The notes below the pieces were generated by a model. The model searched no databases, was not told where the DNA came from, and saw only the letters and a program-made list of their open reading frames with translations. Below, piece after piece: positions 32,247 through 45,898 of a stretch of DNA of 64,000 nucleotides. This DNA is from Hawksworthiomyces lignivorus. Its lineage: Eukaryota > Ascomycota > Sordariomycetes > Ophiostomatales > Ophiostomataceae. The stretch spans positions 186,001-250,000 of the forward strand of contig NTMA01000068.1 of assembly GCA_002917075.1 (NCBI GenBank), in the 5' to 3' direction. The position numbers and the translations under genes were made by a program. Positions within the stretch are counted from its first letter, which is position 1; every line of letters starts with the position of its first letter.

Positions 32247-32931
32247 GGATCAGTGGCATCTTCGATGTCGCTTACACAGGTGAGGAAGTCTTGGCAGTTT
32301 GTGTCCAGTGGATATCTTACGACGTCAATGTCTGCGCCGCGGTTGGAGAACTGCTCGTCGTCTATGTGGGATTGGCTCGTGATATTTTCTTGCTGCCGCA
32401 TATCTCGTCGTCTCCTACGCGCCATCAGTGCCGCCTCAGAAGAGTTAGTAATGCCCAGAAACACGAAGGTCCAAGTACGTGCAATACACATATTCAATTC
32501 TCAAATTTTTATATTTACAGTAAACTTCAATTATCCAACCAATTAAGCTGTAATTTTTACGGAAAAGGTAAACCTCTACGAGTTTGTCGTGCTAGGAGAT
32601 TGCGTGAAATCTGACTTCCCGGCTTTTGTATGTACGCATTACTGCTACGACAATAAGAAGCCTCTTGCACTACGCAAAAAGACTGCACTGACATGTATTT
32701 GTACAATGCTGACGCGGAGCTCAAAGACCACGATGCTGGACGAATTTCAGTCACGGCTCCGAATTAAAGAGTTTGTCCAAGTACAACTGTAGGTTCAACG
32801 CCTCTTAGGGGTATGTACTATGCCTGAGCATCAGCGCTTGAAGAACTCAAAGGTCGAACCGTGATTCTTTTCTCTAGCCCACATGGTTCCAGGTGGCCCG
32901 CCCAAGTACTATTGGGAGATGTCCGTCATCG

Positions 32932-34743
32932 CTAACTGCGACTGGAAAAATTGGGAGGTTTGGCTTTGATCGGCGGCCGCGGTTCTAGTATAGAACGATT
33001 AAAATTCATAAACTGAGCCATAGAAAACGTATTATTCGCTGCCTCTATTGGTGGTGGCGGTGGCGTATATTCCTTAAGGGTGATGTGCATTGAGAATTCC
33101 TTGAAGCTACGGTATAATACATCTTGATCATCTATACCAGGATGTTTGGTAAGCGAATGAGGAAACCTGTTCGGTTTGGGGTGCATCTCGACACAGATTG
33201 TGCGGTCCAGCAGAGCCGAGTCAGCGGAGAACGCGGACGCCCGGTTGACACTTCGGTCGAAGAAGTCGAGCATTTGGTCTGTGCCAGTCTCCCATTTCCA
33301 GACACCATATTCTGGAAATTTCGCCTTTGGCTTAATAGCAATGCCGAACTCGGCGGATTGGCCAGAGATGGTCGACTGAATCTGCAAAATCGCTACGTGG
33401 AAAGGATGTATTTGGACTTCGTCGACTAGCAGGCCAGAGATGAGCTCTTCGAGACTCTCGGGGTTGACGAGAGAGTGGGAGTCGGATGCAAAGTTGTGCA
33501 TGTCGCGGATGCGCACTTCCTCTGGGTAGACAAAACGCACCAGCATAGGATACAGCAGCGGGCCCCGCGGGGCCGGGTTTTCGCTGCAGATGAGGATAGA
33601 CTGTCTGCCCAGGTTGCGGTACTGGCCCGAGTTTTCCTTGTTCCAGGGGCGCAGCCGCCACGAGTCTGGCGAGCTGTCGAGGGTGAAGCAGCCGTCGCTC
33701 TCCTCCACGCGGATCAGCGACAGCGCCAGAGGACTCTTTCCAAAGTCTTTGCCCCAGGGGCACGAAACGTTGAGAAGCATCGCGCACTTCCCGTCCTGGT
33801 CTTCCCAGACCTCACCGTCGATGTTCAGGCCGGAGTTGGTCATTGAAAATCCGCGTCGGCTTTTGTCAAAGGGCCAGCTCACGACGGGGCCAAAGTGTGG
33901 GCCAGTTTCAAACGCATCGAGCGAGGGGGCGAGAAGCTGGCCCGGCACAACATCTAAAGAAGTGGTCAGCAGCGAGAAAACTAGATGGAGCCTACTTTAA
34001 ATAGGCATACTTGAATCGCTCCAGGCGAAGATTGTCTCGTCCGTTGAATTCCTGATGAGCTCCTGCTGCAGCCGGATGAACGCCCGCTCTCCCTCGCCGT
34101 AGATGAGGGGCATGTTGATGCCGAAGAGGCCCAGCAGGCTGTATGCCTGGTCTTCGACGCGCGTCGTCACGCGGCCGCTGGCCCAGTTCATCTTGGTAGC
34201 GATGCACGCAGGCCGGAAGTCAGCAAGGTGCTCTCCGCTAATGCCTGTGGCATAGCTGATCTGACGCGCCAGCCGCTCGCGCACCCCGATCGGGGCCCAC
34301 GCTTTGTTGACAAAGAGGAGGAAGCTCGGCGCCAGCAGCTCCTGTAGGGTCCATCCACGGGCGAACCACAGGCTCTGACAAAACTGGTTGGGGCGCTCCC
34401 TCTCGGAGGCAACGACGCTCACGTCGACGTCGGCGAGATACGCATAGCAGACCTGCGCCTCCTCGTAGAACCGAAACATTGAGTTGACCGTCTCGCTCAG
34501 CTCGGAGCTGTCCCTCTTGTCGATGCAGCACGTGTCGATCCAGACCCAACGCCATCCGTCGCTTGCGGCAAGGCGGCAGCAATTCTGCACCTTCTGCCAG
34601 CCCTCCATGGCGAATCGCTCCTCGCGCTCCATGTCCTCGAAGGTGACCTCCTCCTCGCCCCATCTGTGAGACAAGATGGCATATTTGGGGATATACCGTG
34701 TGAAGCTGCGCAGCTTCATAGTTTGAGTATCCAGTAACCGCAT
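32932..34743 (-). CDS. HET domain protein (heterokaryon incompatibility), two exons
   Basis: Exon 1 is 34011-34743 and exon 2 is 32932-33953. The intron is 57 bases (donor GTATGC, a CTGAC branch site, acceptor CTTTAG), and the total is 584 aa. The start chosen is MRLLDTQTMKLRSF, the usual HET protein start; an in-frame ATG 20 codons upstream is possible. HET landmarks: YAILSHRWGEEEVTFEDM (~25-45), WVWIDTCCIDKRDSSEL (~75-90), SMFRFYEEAQVCYAYLAD, WFARGWTLQELLAP, and the post-domain block EDQAYSLLGLFGINMPLIYG with RAFIRLQQELI. HET domains are cell-death effectors in fungal non-self recognition. The region after residue 265 (LLAPSLDAFETG...) has no named domain and may set specificity. No NLR or other partner gene sits beside it. 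Confidence 0.9.
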
Positions 34744-35785
34744 ATTGCACGAGAGTCTCTGACTTCTCACAGATTGAGCGGAGTCGGGATGAACGAGGTG
34801 CAAGGGCCTGGAATCAGCGCGTCTGGGTCAGTGAACAGCCGCATTTTACATGGAAGGATCCGAGTTGGAATTGGGTCAGGCTGATTCGTGGTAGTTGTGT
34901 CAGTTGCTTAGAGGTAGCGAATGAGACGAACGAGGCAACACGCCAACCTGCAGGCACCATAAAAGGCTAACCAAAAGGCACACCAAATTCGCCTTCCATT
35001 GTGCACCTACCTAGTGGCCCATAGAAAACTGTTTCGATTGTATTGAAATGCGAGAAGACTAGACACGACGTACAGATCAATCTTGTCGAATCACAAGTAA
35101 TCCAACTTCTACCCCGAAAACAGGGTATGACTTCTACACTGAGTTATATTTGGGGGAACTGAGCCGCTTTATTGTTACCTATGTAGTGACTATTTGCAGC
35201 TGTCAAAACTCTAGCCTCTGTTGCTTTTCTCGCCCATCTTGCTAGGTCTCCCTAGGAGGATGATTAAGAAAAGCACCATCACTGTGTTAACTCTTCATGA
35301 ACTTGGGCTAGGCCAGCGTCCCACCCGTAGTCACCTTTGTCGCATATATACTTCTCCTTTGCACGCCCCCCAATATAATAGATCAAACCAACTCAAACCG
35401 TCGAAAAGCAGCCTTTGGCTAGTTTAGGAGCCAAAAATCCGAACAAAACAAAAGCCAAATAAAACATGCTCAAAATAGACACGAACGCCATTTGTGGCCC
35501 CTAAGCCATCGTCAAGCTAGACAGACAGAGAGGAGGGAGCTTTCTGGGCCGTCATCAGAAAGGCGGAGATCGGTCTTCGTTTAGAAGCGTCTCGCTCCTT
35601 GGCCCACAGAAAGCACCCTCCTCTCGCGTTCGCCGCTTTCCGGCAGAGAGGTCAGACTCTCCATACGCTATTGTCGTCCAACATCGAGCCGACATCGATC
35701 GGGGGGAGGGAAAAGGTGAAATGGTGGCTCTCCTCGATGCACCTCGGCTCGTCCTCCCTCCCGGGCTTTGTTTTCAGCCGACCGC
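34744..35785. other. intergenic, no gene seen
   Basis: About 1 kb, including the HET gene promoter on one side and the 3' flank of the ribosomal protein S30 gene on the other. The plus-strand frame 35599-35937 overlaps S30 and shows no homology. Confidence 0.5.
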
Positions 35786-36076
35786 TCATGCAGCCGGGTT
35801 GGCGTTCATCTGTTCCGTTCTGTCAGCATTCTGATTGCGCCTCTTTCCTATCTGCCTCGTCCCGGCTTCTGCACGCCCCGACAATCAAGGGGATCGCGGA
35901 TTACACACCTTGCGCTTGCCACCGGCGGTCGTCGTAACGTTCACGAAGCGGCGCGTGTACTGCTCGCGCTTGTGGGCGCGGCCCTTGGGCTTCTTGGACT
36001 TCTCCTGCGGCTCGACCTTGGGGGTCTGGGACTTGACCTTGCCCGCGCGGGCGAGACTGCCGTGAACTTTGCCCAT
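35786..36076 (-). CDS. RPS30: 40S ribosomal protein S30 (eS30)
   Basis: Small basic protein of the small ribosomal subunit. Exon 1 is 35909-36076 (56 codons) and exon 2 is a tiny 24-base exon at 35786-35809 encoding MNANPAA and the stop. The 99-base intron has donor GTGTGT and acceptor GGAACAG. The protein is 63 aa, reading [20 protein letters not shown], then [18 protein letters not shown], then GGKRKMNANPAA. This matches the family almost residue for residue. There is no N-terminal ubiquitin-like (Fubi) fusion, as in other fungi. Without splicing, the frame would read into a non-conserved tail (VCNPRSP), which is why the small second exon is needed. The gene is compact, with a purine-rich leader. 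Confidence 0.95.
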
Positions 36077-37040
36077 GGTTGGAAATTTGGGGAAGAGATA
36101 AAATTCGAGTTTTCGATAAGGTGGGAAGTTGTAAGGTTTCGCAGATTCGCAATCGATCAGATCTTTTTCGATGCCGGATTTGATGGTGGTGATGATTTGG
36201 GAGGGGGAAGAAAAGAAGGAGACGGCAGAAAAAGGAACCAAGGGGAATTTTTTAATATGGGAAAAAGCGAAAAGGCACAGAAAAAAAAAGTGGAAAATAT
36301 TTGTCACGTGCACCGCCACATTCGCCCGACTTCCCCGTATGACTAACTCGCCCCTCCAAGGCATTTGCGCTAACCCCGATAGCTCCAGGCATTTTAAGGT
36401 GTGCTGCCTTCACAAGGGCTACAGTGTATTATACAAAAACGCAAATAAGATGGTGCAGTGCGAAGATGGTTACTGGTACTCGTACAGTAAGTAAAGGCGA
36501 AATGTGATATAAAAAGGATCCACATCTACTCCGTATACGGCGTATCGTCAGCTGTAAGTCTGCCATGGCTTTTGAGTATGAGTTACGGACGAAAAGGCGA
36601 AATCGCTTGCATTGGTCTTTGGTCTCGTAAGAGGGAGAGACAATGAAAATATCACAAGTAAAGTACGACAGGACAAAAAGAGAATTCAAAACATAAAAAA
36701 GACAAGATTCAAGAAATATGAAGTAGGGGCAAAAAACAACGAAGCGGAGTAAAAAGGTCTCCGGACAGTCTATCGCCAGCAAGACAGCCAGATCGCTCGC
36801 GGCACCACTCTCTCAAGCCTTCTTCCAAATTACATCGCTCTCTTTCATTTCCCGAAACCCGCGTATCCAAAATGGATTTCTCGCCAGTCATATCTTTTTC
36901 AAGTCCCTGAAGCTCAACTTTTTCAGTGGTCCCTCCGGTTGTTTGGCGAAGCATATCTTTTGTGGGGTATGTGTGTGTGTGCGCATATGTGTGTATTAGT
37001 TTGTCGATCCGTCACGTCTCTCACAGCTCTGTATCACGCT
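36077..37040. other. intergenic, no gene seen
   Basis: S30 promoter side and 3' flank of the MAP kinase gene. Contains a TACTCCGTA element at 36527-36535 immediately followed by related sequence, and GT-rich sequence near 36965-36995. No supported gene. Confidence 0.5.
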
Positions 37041-38606
<1,566 letters not shown>

Positions 38607-40628
38607 GGCTGCGGTTTAAGGATATTGGACAGGGAAGAAGGGGAGATTGTGAGATCAAGGTTTGCAGAAGGAAAAACTAGACAGCGGAAAGAGGGAAAAA
38701 AGGAGAGCAGGGGAAAGGCAAGAAAATAAAGGAACAGGAGCGCCAGGAGACGGATAGTAGAAGAGGAGAAGCTGCCCTGACTTGTAAGTATTGGCGGGGT
38801 CGAAGCGCAGAGGGCTGTTGATTATGGCGGGGCTGAGACGGAGTAAGGATTGGCATAAGCTGATGGAGAGAAATAGTTCGTTTAACGGGCCGAAGAACGA
38901 ACGACCAGGGAAGACGCGGAAAGAGCAAGGTAGAAGAAATCGAAGAAGAGGGAGAAGAACAATGACAAAAAGTCAAAAGGGGAAATAGAAAAGGATACAA
39001 AAATCAACTCGAGGAAAGAAGGAAGAGATGACGAAGATATTAAAGGAAGGAACTAGTAAAAGGGGCACAGAGATGAAGGAAGCAGTAAGCCTTTAGCTAG
39101 CAAAACAGAGCTACAAAATAAATCGTCAGCGCTTGTCGAAAAAAAAAAAAAGGTGATAGAAGATGCTGAAGCTGAAGCGGCGAGAAGAGCAGGAGAATAT
39201 AACAAAAAGAAATAATCAAGGAAGAGAAACAATCCGGGAGGAAACAGAATTCGTTCTGTTATTTAAGAAGTTTCCGATGCCTTTGATTTATCCACCTACT
39301 TCCTTCATCTATCACATCTACGTCGTATTAATTACCCTTTTGTTTTGCGCTCTGGAAATGTCAAAGGAGACAGATGTTGGTTCTGGGCAGATGAGAAAGG
39401 GGCAACGGTCATTCTACAGCCCTCCTGTCGAATCTGGAAACAAGCCAACAATACCGAGCTAGCGGCAGCAGAGTTGCGATTTGGCTACATGCGACAGACC
39501 AGACAAGGATGGGCGAGGAAGCCACGGTCTCACACTTAATTCGAGGGGCGCAGCTGCCTTGGCTTGCTTCTAGCAATTCTGACATTTCCGACTTGCTGAC
39601 AATTTTTTTGCATTTTACAGCGCCAAAGGCCAACCAGAGAGGCGCATTGGCAGAGGGGGGAATCTTCGCTATTCCCCTTTCGTCTCCCTACAACCGACTG
39701 TCATCAAACAGCTTGCCGTTCACTGCGCGTAAATGTTGGTGACGATCAGGCGCACTACCCGGTTGCTGCCCTATAAGAGGGTCGCAAAGTGTTGTGCTGG
39801 ATGGGGCCGACCCCTGACCCAGCCCTGTAGCCGCGCGCGACATTCTGATCCACACAGTCTTCTCGTGGCTTTAGCGGCACTTGGACCAGCTCTGCTGGGA
39901 AGGATTCCTGGCTAAAAAGATAGCCGGGGAAAATGCGCCAGGAAGGATTTCTCGAGCATCCCTCGCCGCCTCGCAGAAGAGACGTAGATTGAGAGTCGCA
40001 AGCAAGCTACAGGCAACGAGATACCCAGGTCTACGTGTACAACTACTCGTACTGGATAACAGAAGAATGTGGGTACCTGAAAGAACCGCCGGGCAGGAAG
40101 AACCCGCTTGAGATGTCACCGCACCCAGGGACGTGCGTGCTGCAGGATTGCATGGCAAAGGTGCCTGGATCTGGTCTCCGCGGCTATCGTGAGAACTCAG
40201 TCTGGTGAGCACCCAACCATGCGGAAGCTGGGATCGCCAAAGCATGGCCGGCCTATCCGGGAAGGCCAGTTTGCCGCGAGCAGCACACACGACAGCGAAA
40301 AGGATCAAGAGGAGCAAGAGGGCGAAGCAGAGACAAAGAGAGAGACTACACACGACAGCCAATGGCCAATGGAAAATCCTGTTGCTCAACGCTGACATTC
40401 GCTGGAAATGGAAACCGAGGATCCTGCAAACCTACCAAGCAGGCAATGCTAAGGCCCAAAGCAATGGAATCCGCAACTCCCAGACCTCTTCCTCGCTACC
40501 ACAGCCAGGATGCTCGACCGGGGGCGCCTCTGTGTCGCTTCCTTCCCAGGTCAAGCGCCGGCGCTTCTCCTTTTGCGTACATCTAGCTCGCCTACGAGCT
40601 CCTCCTTGGTGACTGCTGCCCACCTCTA
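38607..40628. other. intergenic, no gene seen
   Basis: About 2 kb between the MAPK start and the 3' end of the phosphatase gene. Strongly purine-rich on the plus strand at 38640-39250 (GA/AG-rich, i.e. a pyrimidine-rich leader for the minus-strand MAPK gene), with an A run at 39139-39151. Open frames at 39871-40612 lie on both strands and look random. Confidence 0.5.
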
Positions 40629-41307
40629 TCAAGAGCTCCTCGCCTCGACGTCAGGAAACACCGCTTTCAAGAAGTTTCGACTGAAACGCGTCGTCTGCTC
40701 GTACGCCTTGGCGAATCCGTCTCGTCCGCCATAGTAAGGATCATTGATGACTTCGGCTTTTCCGCTTGCGCTGCCCGAATACTCTCCAAAGAGTTGCACC
40801 TGCGCCTTGCTGTTTGGCTTCCTGCGCTTGTACTGCTCGAGGTCGTTGAGGTTCTGCCGGTCCATGGCAAAGATGTAGTCAAAATTATCGAAGTCGGAGA
40901 GAGCGATCTTGTGGCCTTTTGTCAGTGAACTCTTGTCCATGACGTATCATTCCATGTGAGCTGTGCTCGTTGATATGCCCACCTTCCTTGCGCGGTGTCG
41001 ATAGTCAGTGATCCCGTGCGCCTCCAGCGTCGCCATCGTGCGGTCATCTGGGTCGTCGCCCGTATGGTAGGCGACTGTAAAATGGAGGAGAGGTCAGCTA
41101 CGCTCACTGTTTATGAACACGCATGGGTTTCCCTCTCCCCCCTGGACATGCCGATAGATACGTACTTGTCCCGCAAGAGTCAATCCTCGCAATCCGTCCT
41201 TCGTACGGCGCTTTCTTCGTCATCGCCTGGAACACACCCTCGGCCATCGTTGAGCGGCAGATGTTTCCCATGCAGCAGAAAAGAACAGAGATCTTTTGGT
41301 CTGACAT
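40629..41307 (-). CDS. low-molecular-weight protein tyrosine phosphatase
   Basis: Cytosolic phosphatase acting on phosphotyrosine and acyl phosphates. Exons 41166-41307, 40983-41074 and 40629-40907 join to 171 codons (170 aa). The P-loop near the N terminus is VLFCCMGNICRSTMAE, fitting C-x5-R-S with the catalytic Cys in CMGNICRS. The first splice restores DSCGTIAYHTGDDPDDRT. The second intron (donor GTGGGC) ends at a GCCACAAG acceptor to give HRARK followed by IALSDFDNFDYIFAMDRQN. The general-acid aspartate lies in NDPYYGGRDGF. The unspliced third frame has a spurious extra start (MDKSS...), which should not be used. Length and motif order fit the family (yeast Ltp1). Confidence 0.92.
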
Positions 41308-41529
41308 GGCGGCAGTAAAGCGGGCTTATTAGTTCCGCTATGGCAGATTTCGCAGTGTTGACAGCAAAAGGCAGCGTAGAAGCCTTGCCCGGCATGTGCC
41401 TTGGCATTCGTTTCGCAGGGTGTCTGGCGGGGCAGCCAGCGATAAGATAAGCTTTTTCATTGTGGAGGTGCTTGGAGTATCTGGTCCCAAGACAATGACC
41501 TGCTCCAATGGGAACTTTTTCAACAATAA

Positions 41530-41611
41530 GGTGAGATGCCAGAGTGGTCTAATGGGTATGACTAGAAATCATATGGCTTCGGTCGCGCAGGTTCAAATCC
41601 TGCTCTCATCG
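41530..41611 (+). tRNA. tRNA-Ser (AGA)
   Basis: 82 bases folding as a class II tRNA. The acceptor arms GGTGAGA and TCTCATC pair with one G-T wobble and are followed by discriminator G. Loop CTAGAAA has anticodon AGA at 41564-41566 on a TATGA/TCATA stem. A variable arm follows, and the B-box is GGTTCAAATCC. There is no intron. A T-rich terminator follows at about 41617-41639. The gene is divergent from the phosphatase gene, about 220 bases upstream of its start. Confidence 0.93.
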
Positions 41612-42357
41612 TTTCTATTTTTTTTACCTTTTTTTTTTTGGAAACTCTCTCTCGGTGGTTCCAGACACGAGAAGACCTATGCCACCACATTCAATCTCGT
41701 TCAAACCGTTCTGCTGGTGCCCTCGATCTGAATGTGAAGAGCAGCAGGAATTTGCATTACTTTGATGATCGTGAACTGATGTCACTGGTGAATCGATGGC
41801 CATAAAGTCAGTAGACTTGTTTTAAAGAAGAAAATGAACAGATCTGCCTCTGTGGCCACGGATTTGCAAATCTTGTTTAATGTTAGTTTTGAGAATACCC
41901 CCTTCAACACACAAAATCAATGGATGCCAAATTCCTATCTTACGAAATCCGGTGAAGTCTAAGTTCATTGAAAGATTTTGTATAAAATATACAATCCTAT
42001 CTGATCTACAGGTCACTTCTGATTATCGACACAAGCAATAACGATGACTGTTATTCTAAACGGTTGCCATTATTCATATTTGGTTCGTCTTTTCTTATTT
42101 TTTTTTCATATAAAACATTAGACTTATTCTGTTCGTGATTAACACTTTCTATACCATCATAAGGAACGTACAAACATTAAAAAATGTTCCTCTCTGCATA
42201 CAATTGCTGTAGCGGAGCCTAAAAACGCCGCTCATTTCTCTTCACTTCCCCTCTCAGGAGACTCGTTTAAAGCAAGATAAAAGACAAAAAGAAAGCATTG
42301 GCTCTATCACGGAGAACACTTGATAGGTCCGGATGGGGTGTCAAGAAGCCCCGTGGT
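41612..42357. other. intergenic, no gene seen
   Basis: T-rich tRNA terminator, then AT-rich DNA. Likely the 3' flank of the CFEM gene at its right end. No supported open frame. Confidence 0.5.
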
Positions 42358-43088
42358 CTAGAGCCATGCTGCTGCACCGGCCGCACCGGCCGCGACCACA
42401 GCGGCCACCAGCGGGATCGCGTGCACAGCGGCGCCCGCGGTGGTCACGGGTGACGGCGGGCTGGTCGGGCTCGGGATAGACGAGCCGATAGACGACGGCA
42501 CCGGGATAGACGATCCAGAAGGCGACCGCTTTATGTGTTGCTGTGGCAGCAGCAGCGGTGGGGTCATGATCGGCGCCGCGACCGGAGCTGCCGGCTCGGC
42601 CGCCGCCGGTACTACCGGCTCAGCAGCGAACACCTCGCCGCGGGCAGACGCTTTGCAGATCTGTTTTGTGATCTTCATGACCTCTGCAGAGGGGAGATAA
42701 TTGTCAGCTGCTGCCTCATCCCATATGCTTTCTAGCAAAGGAAAAAAAAGGGGGAGTAATTGCGTCTGGCTGACGGAAGCAACCAGCGAGAGGCTCCGTG
42801 AGGAAGGGGTAGAAGGGGCGGAAATGATGAGCCCCGGCGTCCAGGCTTACTCTTGATCTGGTCCTCGTTGCATGAGTTGCGAAGGCAAGACTGCACCAGC
42901 GCGGAGATCTGTGCCTGCTTCTGGCACTGGCAGGTGAAGTCGGTGGGGCCGCAGCTGACGGCGTCGGCGGACTGGAGCAGGCAGCCAATGGAGCAGCGGG
43001 GCAGCTCGCCGACGAGCTCCGGGATGGAGCTGGTGGCCGCCATAGAGAGGCCGGCGAAGGCCAGGACGGCAGCGAACTTGAACTGCAT
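42358..43088 (-). CDS. CFEM domain secreted/GPI-anchored protein
   Basis: Two exons, 42851-43088 and 42358-42683, give 187 aa. Residues 1-18 are a signal peptide (MQFKFAAVLAFAGLSMAA). The CFEM domain contains eight cysteines: LPRCSIGCLLQSADAVSCG, DFTCQCQ, SCLRNSCNEDQI and KQIC. An Asp precedes the fourth Cys (TDFTC), the position that binds haem iron in characterised CFEM proteins. The tail is Pro/Ser/Ala-rich, with likely O-glycosylation, and ends in a hydrophobic Ala/Val segment consistent with GPI attachment. The acceptor at 42684 (after CTGAC and CCCCTCTGCAG) gives CNEDQIKKVMKITKQIC, the best CFEM spacing. An upstream acceptor (TTTGCTAG, about 42734) would insert ~17 residues in frame. 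CFEM proteins act in haem/iron uptake, wall adhesion or host interaction; the role here is not decidable. Confidence 0.88.
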
Positions 43089-45898
43089 GGTGAAGCCCGG
43101 AGGGAAGCGCGCGAGGGGACGAGAGATTACGTGACGCTGCGTAAAACGAGTGTGGTTTTGAGAACACGCAGGCGTGTCTGTAGATTTACACTGCGTGAGC
43201 GCAAAAGGTCCCGAGATTGCGGAGAGGAGTGCGAAAAGGTAAGAAATGCGGGAAAGAGATCGAAGACGCAGGAGGACCAGGGAATAAATATGCTGGGATA
43301 GCCTTCCCCAGAGGAAAAACCGGGCGCCCATTCAAGGCTACTTGGCTCCCAGCTTCTGGCCAACGCCGCCCTCTGTCGATCTATCTTTTTTTTGCATGCG
43401 GGATCACTGACCTCATTGTTTTTTTATTTTTTATTTTTTATTTTTTTTTTTACCCTCTCTTCGCTTCTCCTCTCCGCCCAGACAGTGCTCAACCCTTGTT
43501 ACATGGGTCTTTTCTACGACGTCCTGTCATTCAATGGCAAAGCAGATGAAAGTACTCTAACTACGGGAGAGGAGTTCAGATGGTACATGTTGGAAGATAA
43601 AGAGAGAAAAAGAGAAATGGTGCCATTTGCTCGCTCTGACAACCTTCTTTGCCTTCCCCATGTATATCTCACCCACACCCCCTCATCCTATATCAACCCG
43701 ATCTCTTACACCCCCGGTTCACATGTAAAGACAAACAACTCGTTGCACCAGAGCCGCGGATGCTGCAGAGTACAAGCATGAGCTACTTGTATGGAACCTC
43801 CCCCCTCCCTCTCCCACCCCAATGGATGTTAAAATAAGCTGGCTTTTGAAATAGTGTCCTCCGCATTCTGGGTTGTGGTTTTTTTTCCTCTGGTCATAAA
43901 ATGGAGACCGAGAACCGGTCAGGAAACAAAGGGTGCGCTATATCCGTGATTGTATTGCCCTTTTTTTTTTCTTTGACGAGAGCCCATTCTCTAAACAGGA
44001 TATGATCTACGTAACAGAATTGACACGCAAGCCTTCTTTAGTGCTTGTGACGGAGGCAGTCAAGAAGAAAAATAGAGATTCTAATGGGTTCTCTGAAGGG
44101 GCAATAAATGTTACGTTTTATTCAAACTTGTGAAAACTTTTTTTTTCTGCGAAGAGGAGGCAGCTGTTGGTGTCAAGAAGGAAAAAAAAATTACACTGAT
44201 TCCAAGGTACGCTGAGGATTGTTGGTGATGTGGTTCCCGGTGCTAGGTTTTCTCTACCATGACACAATCAAGGATCTGGGAACTTGCACAGGATTACCAC
44301 CTGCCGAAGACAGAATGTGTGCAACCCACCCAATATACAGCGTGAGAAATGGGTAGAAGCTGTCTCACATCACAACCATGTAAAATTCCGTTGTCTACGC
44401 CGCAGTTGGTGACTGCGTCTACCATTTCCTTGCTCAGGTATGTGAACCCAATGCAGGTCGATGCCCCAAGCAACCCTTTGAGAGGCGGTGTTCTCGGGTT
44501 GTAGTTGAGAAGCACATGCTTTTTTTTCTTGTTCTGATGCGCATGGTTGTTGTTCGTCTCGGCTCTGCCGGACTAGCCAATAGAACTACACAGAAATTTC
44601 CAAGGAAAAAGCTGCGAGCGAAAAAGAAGAGCAAAAAAAAAGACAAGAGGTTTGCTTTAGTCTCATACACTGCTTACAAAGTACTAGCCCCCCGGCAGGC
44701 TAGTTTTTCTCCCCCTTGACATCGACCTTTGTTCTATCCTATTGGTTTGCGGGGAAGTTGGCGGAGATGTTGGTTGTTCTTTTCTCTGTCGAGGTGACTT
44801 ATTCCGTACTGCCTTTGTGTTTCTCTCTACCTGCTGGCCCTCCGCCTTTCTCTCTCCACTTCCCCTCCTTCACGGGCGACAGACCAGGATTGGGCGATAG
44901 CGCTTCGGTCCATATGCACGAATACGGCAAAGATGATCGCTCCAGGTACGAGGGGATCTATGTTTGCTTAGTCGTATACGAAGTACTTCGCACGAAAAAA
45001 AACCGATTTTCTTCACTTTTTCCTTCTGCCCACAATCGTATTTGACAGACAGATACGTAGCCATCCATACATACATACATCGCAAACCCTAGAACCTTTT
45101 TAGGTGGCGTAGCAATTCGTCCTTGAACCAACCACCTGTGCCCAAGCAAGATGTGTCCACTGCGTTCGGCAAGGGCTGTATGCATCAGTTATCGTAGCCT
45201 ACGAGCACATGTACGAGTAACCTGCGTTCTGCTTTAAAAAGGGCGATTACACCGGAAGAGCGCGGTACGGCTACGTCGGACTCGTCGCACAGACGGTAGA
45301 TATACCTCGTAGAATGCGAATACGGCGAACAAATACACATGTTTTCGTTGGCTGCAGACAACTGCTGGTCGCCATAGCGGCCCGTGAAGCTTCGATCGCT
45401 CGCAGGCCCGCCAGCCACCTGCTCAGCTGTCTTCCGATTTACAATACTATGCACAAGCGAACCACCAGATAACGTCGTATTTGAGTTCTGCGATGGCAGC
45501 AGCCAAACTAAAGCTAGGCTGCTCTACGCTGGGAGCTTGTAGTTATTCGATGGAACGAATAACATGCAAATGAAATCAATTTGTGAAGTTCTTTTTTTGT
45601 GCTACTCTTCATACTAGTCAATTGTAGTTAATGAGAGGCAATTCCTAATTCGCCGTTTCTGGCTCTAGTACTGCTCAATGAAAAAAACTGACACATTAAT
45701 TTGGCGCGGAGTAGAATGCAACAGTGGCCGACACAGCAGAATGCCGGGCAACAATAAAAATACAAGGCAATGATGCACCGTCTAGGATAGTTCTAAATCT
45801 AAGAAAACAAAGGGAAACAAGAGGTAGAGAAAAATCTATTAGAGGACGCCTCGCTGTATCCCACTAAACGATGCGCCAGCCGCACTCGCTTTCGGTCT
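43089..45898. other. 2.8-kb gene-poor region
   Basis: CFEM promoter side, then AT-rich DNA with T runs (43385-43455, 43960-43972, 44138-44148). The frames at 44294-44515 (minus, 73 codons) and 43392-43781 (plus) have no family resemblance. No RNA gene was detected. Confidence 0.5.

Noticed and set aside
35599..36346. Plus-strand open frames of 112-192 codons
   Set aside because: Overlap the ribosomal protein S30 gene, which is clearly encoded on the minus strand.
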